From: Acheta domesticus
Lineage: Eukaryota > Arthropoda > Insecta > Orthoptera > Gryllidae
Assembly: GCA_031308135.1 (NCBI GenBank)
Contig: JAHLJT010009419.1
Coordinates: 68,872,550 to 68,936,549 of the forward strand
Reading direction: 5' to 3'
DNA: 64,000 nucleotides
The notes beneath the pieces were generated by a model. That model was not told the origin of the DNA, ran no database searches, and was given only the letters and a program-made list of their open reading frames with translations. Positions 56,330 through 64,000 of the stretch are shown one piece after another. A program made the position numbers and the translations under genes. Each line of letters starts with the position of its first letter. Within the stretch, counting starts at the first letter, position 1.

Positions 56330-57600
56330 CAGTGCGATGTTGTTGATGACTGCGGCGGCGGCTGAGGTGATACAGCGAAGGTAGCAATGGAGACGCTCAC
56401 GGAGACAGCGGCAACGACGAAGACGGTGACGGAGACGGCTACGGAGATCGTGACAACGTCGAAGATGGCGACGGAGACCGTGGTAACGACGGAGACGACG
56501 TCAGAGCGACGACAAGGAGACGGCGGCGGCTATGGCGGCGTACTCGGAGCACAGGCGGTGACGGCGGAGTTGGCAGTGGCCAGCGGATCGGTGGCCAGCG
56601 GTGGCGGGGAGCTTAGACGGCGGCGATGGGGGCGAGCCAATGGCAGGGAAGCGGATCATAGGTGTAGGAGACGGGGACGGCGGCGCGGCGCAGGAAGCGC
56701 GGCGGCGGCCTGTTAGCGGGGAAGATTCCAAGGGGGTTGGTGGCGAAGGACATGATGGTGGTAATGGTGGCAATGGCGGCAGGTCGGTGGTGGGAAAGCG
56801 GAGTCCAGGCGATGGCGAAGGCGGCGGAGGCGGTGGTGGCGGAGGCGCCGGTGGCGACGGCGCTCATGGCGGAAGCGGTGGTGGCGGAGGCGGTGGTGGC
56901 GGAGGCGGTGGTGGCGGAGGCGGTGGTGGCGGAGGCGGTGGTGGCGGAGGCGGTGGTGGCGGAGGCGGTGGTGGCGGAGGACGTGATGGCGAAGGCGGTG
57001 GAGGCGGTGGTGGTGGAGACACGGATGGCGGTTGCAGTAGCGGCTGCGGCGGTGACGACGGCGATGGCGACGATAGCGTCAGGTCGGCAGCAGAGCTGTG
57101 GCGGGGAGCACAGGTAGCGGCGGTGGCGGCGGGCCGGTAACGGGGAATTGGAGTCTAGACGGTGGCGGGGAAACGGATCATAAGCGACGTTGGTGGCAGT
57201 GGAGACAGCGATAGCGGCGTGAGCAGCGAATCGGCGATAGGCCGTTGTCGGGAACATAAGCGGCGACGGAGGTGGAGTTGGCAGCGACGGTGGCGGCTGC
57301 GGTGGCGGAAGTACCGGTGACGATGGCAGAGGTGGCGGTAGTGGAGGCAGTTCGGTGACGACTCGGTGGCAGGGAAGCGGCGCAAACGCGACGGTGACGG
57401 CCATGGCGGCAGGTCGGCGGCGGGCCGAGCGGAGACGGGGAGTATAGGCCCCGGCGTTGGCGGCCTGCCGGTGGCGGGGAAGCGAAGCCTAGAAGGTGAC
57501 GGAGATGGCGGGTGGTCGGTGGCGAGCCGGAGGCGGGGAAGCAGTTCACAGGTGGCGGTGGCGGCGGGGCGCGGGCAGCAGGGGACAATAGGCGCGCGGC
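56330..57600 (+). repeat. GC-rich degenerate array, right arm
   Basis: G-rich on the plus strand. Loosely periodic units of about 60-75 bp contain GGTGGCGGGGAAGCG, an AT-richer GATCATAG or AGTCTAG step, then GGTGACGGAGATGGCGG. It is the inverse of the left arm. It ends about 110 bp before the candidate start codon at 57709, so part may be promoter or 5' UTR. Long open frames in several phases reflect GGN periodicity, not genes. Confidence 0.7.
56877..56981 (+). repeat. Seven tandem 15-bp units
   Basis: GGTGGTGGCGGAGGC repeated seven times, the last with one change. A local expansion inside the right arm. Confidence 0.95.
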
Positions 57601-57708
57601 GTGGAGGCTCCTATCCCCACCGGGCGGCCGGGCGCCGCCGGCGCGGCCGGGGCCGCGGCTGGAGCGCTCCGCGCCACCTAGCGCCCTCACACGCCCTGCG
57701 CCGCCGCC

Positions 57709-57816
57709 ATGGAGAGCTCGGGCGAGGCGTTGGCCACCAGCCTCAAGCCCCTCACCTCCTCCGGCCTGCACGAGTCCATCTCGCAGGAGCTCGACCACTT
57801 CTACCAGGAAACGCAG
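57709..57816 (+). CDS. Candidate first coding exon of an unidentified gene
   Basis: ATG in a near-ideal vertebrate/insect context (GCCGCCATGG) opens 36 codons: MESSGEALATSLKPLTSS, then GLHESISQELDHFYQETQ. The exon ends at CAG|GTACAT (donor 57817), phase 0. The peptide looks like real protein, with mixed polar and hydrophobic residues and an amphipathic SISQELDHFYQET helix, unlike the flanking GGN repeats. Preceding DNA is CpG-dense (57600-57708). No signal peptide. The product is not recognised. Further exons are not in the remaining 6 kb, so intron 1 is long. Confidence 0.6.
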
Positions 57817-59269
57817 GTACATCTTCTCTGGGCCAGATACCAAATGAATTGAACGCGATACAATAGAAAGTGAATGGCAGAAAGATGTTTGTCCTAATTT
57901 TAGGCATAATACAGATTCAGGTGAAAAACTATTGCGATCTAATTTTAAGGTAATTTTTTCAATTATAACTTTTGTAATCGGGGATAATTAATATTTAATA
58001 TTAATTAATATTGTCTTAATTAATATATCATTTTGAAGACAATATTAATTAAATATCTTGTATAGTAATAATATGCTATGAAGATGAATAATCCCTTAAT
58101 TATTACATATTCCTACTTTTCATGTCATCTAGAATTGTCGATATCGGTAAAATTTTAAAAAATTGTACAGTTTATCATGTGATAATGTAATGGAAGTTTT
58201 GGCGTCAAGCTCCAGTTAAATTTTCTCGCAATTAATTAGTAAACGATAATATGACAATATTTAGACGATAGTTTTCACGTGTGAGAGCCTTTACAGTTCC
58301 TGGTACTCTACCATTTCATTGCATTTAGTTAATAATTGAGTACAAATTACTGTTTTATCACATTTGATATATGAGTTAACGATTCGTGTAATTACGTAAG
58401 TTTATTAGAGCGGTATTTACAAGACGCAATGATAAGTCACGTATTTTCATTCATTTCCAGCTGATTATGGATCGGTCATACAAAATAAATGTAATGCAAG
58501 TGTGATGTGCTTTGTGAAAATATACAATTATTGGCGGGTGCCAAGTATTGTCAGTGATTAATACATGTGTGGAGATGAGTGAGAAGTAAAAACGTAGCAA
58601 TAGTACGTGTACTAGCGAACAATTATTTGATACTGTAAAGTTACAAATATAATCTGATACAATCTGATTTCGAGTTTGGCTGGTGCTAAAATTGTAGAAC
58701 ATGGTTCCAAATTTGCTCATTTGGAAGGAAAATAATTAATATTGTAACTCGCTTAGTATGTTTCTGTTCCGCATCGAACAACAAATTATTCATGTTATGG
58801 TCTTGAAGATGACCGCTATAAATGTGGACACTGGCGATAAACTTAACTATACCTTGTTTTTTCGGTGGACGCAGAAGTTATGATCGTAAAGTCAGACTAC
58901 AATTACTAAACCGCTGCGCACATGTTAATATTCGTAGGTGAAGAGTACTTCATTTTTGTCTAAATGTAGTTTGAAATAAAATATTTAAATACGATTGAAA
59001 TATGTCTCCAATATTGTAGAGAATCTTTCTGTAAAATGCATTTCATAAGTCTTTGGTTTGCTCTATTGTCTTCCTTTTTAGTCTACATATTCCGTAGAAT
59101 ATTCTGGGCTCTCCACTCTTTAGAGGTAAATACGGTCGTTCCGCTACTGTTATCTTATTGTGTTGTAATTCCTATATATCGGTTAATTACGGTTATCGTA
59201 CCTAGTTTTGCGGATTTAACGTATTTCTTCTACATTCAAATGAATTAAATTAGCAAGATGGCATTATGC
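57817..59269 (+). other. Putative intron 1, first part
   Basis: A sharp drop to AT-rich DNA right after the donor at 57817. No coding sequence. A small inverted AATTAATATT cluster lies at 57985-58030. Confidence 0.5.
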
Positions 59270-59990
59270 AGTAAGTGTTGGCAAGTGAACGGCTCTATAT
59301 CAGCTCTTTTTCTTATGTAATGCTGCGCGAAATAACGGCGAATTATCGGCAAAAAATTTACTATAGGGCCCTTGCAACGAGACAGTGGATAAATTCTGTT
59401 GCTAAATTTGGAACGAAAAATCCTCTAACACGTGGAGTAGCCAATATTCGTGTTTTGTGGCTCCTTGATATCGAAAATCGAATAACGGCAAAACATCTGT
59501 CCGTATGTCTGTGTCTCTCCGTCCATATCTGTGAACAATGTTAGCGGCTAAACCGTTCTGCCGATTTTCTCCAAAATTGATATTCCCAAATCGATCTGAC
59601 TGATGTCGTGGCCCCTTGAATTTGAAACCGATATTTGAATTTTGGGAAAACTTAACATGCAGCCCCTGGGATATTTTTCCAATTTTGCAAAAAATGTTGC
59701 TCCATTGCTTTTGATTATATTTTTTTTGTTGGATAGTGTGAAGGGCGTTTAAGAGAATGGTCATAACTCATGTTCGTTGAAAACCCTACTTTTCGAAAAT
59801 CGCAAAAGTTCAAAATTTGTTCGGAATCTTCCTACAATTAAAATATTTAAGACAGAGATTTTTTCCTTAATGAAATCTGTTTTTTAAAGATATATTTTGA
59901 AAAAAGGTAATGTACATATTTCGAAAATTTGAGTACTTTTTGCGTAATTATACGTAAAAATACCGGGGAGAAAGTACGTGGTATTTCAGC
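59270..59990 (-). mobile_element. Dispersed repeat family A, copy 3
   Basis: Minus-strand copy: GGTGCTGAAATACCACGTACTTTC in complement near 59960-59985, GCTAAACCGTTCTGCCGATTTTC (59547-59569), GATATTCCCAAATCGATCTG (59579) and TGCTGCGCGAAATAACGGCG (59321). Inside the putative intron. Confidence 0.8.
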
Positions 59991-61737
59991 ACCACTACTC
60001 ATATACGAAACTAAGAGAATCTCAATTAAAGGAAATTATCTTGCCTTCTCATGATACCTGCCGTATTTTGATAAGGAGAAAGTTTTCAGTAGGTACTTTA
60101 TGTACAGTAATATTAAAAGACAAATTGTCCCAGAACATTGCCAGTAAAAATTCACTATAAATTACTTTTCATCTCATTTTGTCTTACTGTAAACAAAATT
60201 TCGTAAACGAAATGCCTTGACTAATGGACACATGGTAACCGGGGCTGTGTTTTTGCGTTAATCTAAAATATATCAAATAGCATTTCCTACATTTTGTCGT
60301 CTTCTACATTTTGTCGTCTATGTTCGCTAACATCAACACTCACCGTAAGGAATATCATGATTCCAAGCACTATATTTAATGACTAATAATATCAATTATT
60401 AATGTTTTATTAAATTGAAATCACATTTGAATTATCAATGTCAATAATTAATAATACTACATTGTACGAAAGTAACACATTAAAGTAATTACAAAATATA
60501 GTCGAAGATAACGCTTGTCTACAAGTCACTTTGTCCACAAGTTAAATTGAGTTTAGGAATTTTTATATCATCGATGTTCTAATTGGAACTATGTCTTCCA
60601 CTTCAGTGTAGTTACCCAAGTAACTTATCACAAAAAATTATCGAAAAAATTAAGGTTATGAATAAAAATGAAAAACTCGCAGCTTGTATCATTATGTAAT
60701 TACAATGAATCTTTTATTATAAAACAACTGAAATATATTAGTTGGCTGTGAGTTGTTTTTGTTTGTCTATTGAAAAACTAGGATAGAGGCATGATTTAAA
60801 ACAAACGTTCAATAAGTTTTTTTTCTTTCATTAATAATCCAGAATGAACCTACTAACTTCTTAATGACGACTGGTACTACTACTACTTTTCATTACTTCG
60901 GTTTGTAATTCATTTTCAAAATAATTATTATTTTAATTGTTATTCTTTAATTGATATTATTATTTTAATATCTCAAGAAACATGTAGGTTTCAACATCAT
61001 ACAGTCTCATAATTATGCTAACACATTGTTCAATTTCTAAAAATCCCTTAATTTTTACCGGTAGCGCATTTTTAGCATCCCTTTATTTTTACTGGTAACA
61101 CATTTCCTTTTTAGTTCATCAGCGCTCTATGTTGGTGGTTGGTGTTTCCATTGGTTCTCGGAAATTCGGCAGACGACGGAGAAGACAGGCAGTCAAATCC
61201 TTCAACAGAAAATAATTACATCTTAAGTCATTGGTCTAATAGTGTATGATTACAGCAAGGTGTTAACTCAAACGATTCATCTTTATTTCACTAGGGCCAT
61301 TGGGCCTGTTGGTGCTAGAGCTACTAAGAAAAATTGTAACAGGAGTAAATATTAACACTTTGAGTTAACACATGCTTGCATTAAGCACTTATGTAATTAA
61401 TACATTTGGATTATTGGTCCTAAAAATACAAGAAGTCTGCCACAAATATTTTCCAACAATCTTTTGAAACTCTTCTACAGATTTCATCCATTGGTCTATG
61501 AAAGGTTTTGAGAAAAAATATACGAGAAAATGGTCATTATAACAGGGTAAAACACGATTTGCCGGACTCCCTTCCGGTGATTAGCAGCTCGACAGCTTTT
61601 TGTGCTCTCCAACCAACGAGGGGTCCGAAGGCGGAAAATATCGTGTAGGCCTCAGGCGGCGAAGAGAGCGCGGTGCTACAGCACTCACTCCAAGGCACAT
61701 TGTGACCAAAAGACGAACACGTGGCCGAAACCTCAAA
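59991..61737 (+). other. Putative intron, nothing recognised
   Basis: AT-rich. Small duplications only: CTACATTTTGTCGTCT twice (60289-60320) and a TTTTTACYGGTARC block twice (61055-61100). Confidence 0.4.
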
Positions 61738-61980
61738 TGACTTCTTCTTCCTCCTCTTTTTCGTCGTCGTCTCCTATCTCCTTCTCCTCCTTCTTCTCTC
61801 ATCCTTCTTAACGCACTCCCCCTCCTTCCTCCACTCATTTTCGCTTCGTCCATCTCGCATAACTTCTCCCTCTCCTTTTCCCATTCCTTCTTTTCCCACT
61901 CCTCCTTTCACTCATTCTTCTTCCACCCATTCTTCTCCTGCTCATTCTTTCCCTTCTTCTTTTTTCTTCAAGCATTGAAC
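61738..61980 (+). repeat. Polypyrimidine (TTC/TCC)n tract
   Basis: About 240 bp of mostly C/T. Minus-strand Arg/Gly-rich frames over it are composition artefacts. Confidence 0.85.
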
Positions 61981-62840
61981 CATAGATCCGTTGTTCACTC
62001 TTGTATAGGCCGCCCAACAGAATGATTTCCTCTAGGGGGAGTATTATATGCTTCCCATTGGCGTTCTCTTATGTTACATTTCACTCTGCTCAGGCTTACC
62101 TTTTTTCCCTTATTTTGCATTCATTTAGATTGAATATCTGTAACTTATTCCTTATGTCTTGATTTTTTATTCCGGTTCCAAGAGAAAAACTCAACATTCA
62201 GAAGCATCATTTCAGAAGCTTGAATGCTGCTGGGAATGGGAGTCAGTATTCAGTATTCACGTTGCACTTACATAGACGCGGTCCGTGCATTAAATTCTTA
62301 TCTGCAGCCATACCTTGACGGATTGAAAGAAAACAACCTTAAATTATGCAACCTTCATGTTATACAGAAAGTTGTAGCTAGTTGATTGCGAAGATCTTTG
62401 CAAGCTCGTATAGAATATCACATCGTCATCATTAGTTAGATTAAGGAAACATTACTTTTTCATGCCTCAGAAAGGGGAATTCATTAATGAAAAAAATTTT
62501 TCGGAAACCGTTCTACTACACTTATTAATTGTTCTGCAAAAGCACTGCTTTATTTTTCTTCAAACGTTACTGGGACACTCCTAGAATACGCCAACACTTC
62601 ACGCGCCCTAAAGCGCTCCATCCACGCTCAATGAAGGCTTACAAGCTGGTTGTAAAGTTGCCGCCTCTGTATTGTTCCCAGAGAGAAAACAACCTCCGAG
62701 AACAATACGGAGACGACATGTAAATTATTGATTTTCTATGCACTCAGAAATTGAAAGAAAACCATGCAGATTCCAGCCAAGGAAAAAGATGTTAATGGTT
62801 TCCTTTAATACTCAGGAACTCGAAAAAACAAACAAAATAA
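61981..62840 (+). other. Putative intron, nothing recognised
   Basis: No gene or repeat supported. Confidence 0.4.
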
Positions 62841-63510
62841 GTACGTGCTAAAACAGCACGTACATTCTCCTCTCTATTTTCACGCAAAATTACGCGAAAA
62901 GTACTCAATTTGTAAAAATTTGTATAAAGCCTTATCGGAAAATATATCTTTAAGTAACAGATTTCATTAAGTGAAAAATTCTCTATCTTCAATATTTTAG
63001 TTTTAGAAAGACTCAGAAAAAATTTGAATTAGCGATTTAAAAAAATTAGTGTTTGCAACGAACATGAGACCTGCACCACACTCTTAAACGTCCTTCCCAC
63101 TATCCAACAAAAACGTTTAATCAAAAACGATGGTGCTATTTTTTTGAAAATTTGGAAAATGTCCCTCCGGCTTTATGTAAAGAACCCCCAAAATTTAAAT
63201 ATCGATTTCAATTTCCATTTCCAACATTAGCCAGATCGATTGGATAATATCAATTTTTGGAGAAAATCGGCTGAACGGTTTAGTCGCTACCATTGTAGAC
63301 AGACACGTTTTACCGTCATTCGATTTTTCGGTATCAATAGCCCATAAATCATTGATTCTGGATACACTACGTGATAAACCATTTTTTGTTTTAAATTTTT
63401 AGCAATTGGATTTATACTGGCCCTGTAACAAGATTTTTTCCTGGCAAAAATTGTCGTTTCGCGCAGCATGGTATATTTTCTCTCTACTCCGCAGGTAGAA
63501 AGTAAAAACA
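62841..63510 (+). mobile_element. Dispersed repeat family A, copy 4
   Basis: Begins with the perfect hairpin GTACGTGCT/AGCACGTAC (62841-62863). It contains CAGATCGATTGGATAATATC (63232) and AAATCGGCTGAACGGTTTAG (63264) and ends around CGCGCAGCATGGTAT (63460). About 670 bp. Confidence 0.8.
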
Positions 63511-63707
63511 ATGAAACAGCTTGAAAAATGCAAATATTTTATTGTAAAATTTCGCCTATTCTCGCACTCAGTGCGTCACAGCTACCGACATAGCTGATGA
63601 TATGCGACTAAACGGTTCCAAAGAAGAGGCCGCCCGTCATTGAATATTGGCTATTCACTTTGCAACAACAACCTTCTTGATATTAATATGTAAGGACCTG
63701 TTGTACT

Positions 63708-63749
<42 letters not shown>

Positions 63750-64000
63750 TCAGCAGTAATTTTGCCGCCGCTGGATACTAGTACTTACTATTGCCACAAG
63801 CCAGGTTTCGAAGCCTCGTATTAAAGTCGATGGAATGAGCAACGCAGGTATAGAAGTACGTATTGTTCCTTTCAGCTTTTTTCAATTACATGTTTCGAAC
63901 ATTCTTCATCTAATAATGACAGTCGCAATTCCCACAAAGAAACATATTTTTGGCCACGCATTCGAGATTCGTCTCACCGTGCGTGGGGGAGGAGGGGTGG
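63511..64000 (+). other. Putative intron with (CA)n microsatellite
   Basis: Nothing coding recognised; a GGGGGAGGAGGGG run ends the window. Confidence 0.4.
63709..63748 (+). repeat. (CA)19 microsatellite
   Basis: Nineteen CA units after a TA. Confidence 0.95.

Noticed and set aside
55275..57866. Many long Pro-, Gly-, Ala/Val- or Arg-rich open frames on both strands
   Set aside because: They follow GGN/CCN periodicity of the GC-rich arrays in several phases at once; only the short frame at 57709-57816 has start and splice support.
61581..61980. Arg/Gly-rich minus-strand coding region
   Set aside because: It is the complement of a TTC/TCC tract.
1..64000. CRISPR array, bacterial operon or prophage
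   Set aside because: No regularly spaced short repeats with unique spacers and no operon-like packing; all features are eukaryotic.

Overview
The window looks like nuclear DNA of an insect with a large, repeat-rich, AT-rich genome. I found no prokaryotic operon structure. There are tRNA-headed SINEs, non-LTR and LTR retrotransposon remnants (several carrying insect errantivirus-type env remnants), hAT-like and TA-target miniature transposons, long AT-rich introns or intergenic DNA, and a few short CpG-rich islands. The SINE body with the recurrent block around GAGAAACCACGGAAAA suggests a polyneopteran insect (cockroach, termite, stick insect or relative). That placement is from memory and is weak.

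Host genes are sparse. Two short plus-strand first coding exons are the best candidates. One at 50891-50974 encodes 28 residues that resemble a mitochondrial presequence and ends in a strong splice donor. One at 57709-57816 encodes 36 residues after a near-ideal initiation context and ends in a phase-0 donor. It sits at the edge of a GC-rich inverted array (55.4-57.6 kb), and everything after it is probably intron 1. A third CpG-rich patch at 47880-48062 may hold a minus-strand first exon. I could not name any of these genes.

Layout: 0-2.5 kb is a SINE, then a LINE reverse-transcriptase remnant split by an hAT-like element with a perfect 8-bp target duplication. 2.9-3.6 kb is a tandem array of about 305 bp units. 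6-9 kb holds SINEs and a dispersed element (family A here) with an AT-rich insertion and an 80-bp hairpin. 11.5-11.8 kb is a 117-bp triplication. 12.4-24.7 kb is a nest of Ty3/gypsy remnants, three recognisable LTRs of other elements, a duplicated degenerate unit and a MITE. 25.4-35 kb holds broken errantivirus-like elements (gag, protease, RT, integrase and env pieces) interrupted by a 1.5 kb LTR-like sequence and several SINEs, plus a satellite whose units run head-to-head. 36.7-37.1 kb is a miniature element packed with TCAGTGA/TCACTGA words. 37-50 kb is mostly non-coding, with SINEs, a second hAT-like element and two ribozyme-like stem motifs. 51.3-52.9, 59.3-60.0 and 62.8-63.5 kb carry further copies of family A.

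All retroelement reading frames are broken by stops, frameshifts, deletions or insertions; none looks active. The insertions can be ordered where a target-site duplication or an interrupted reading frame shows which element came later.
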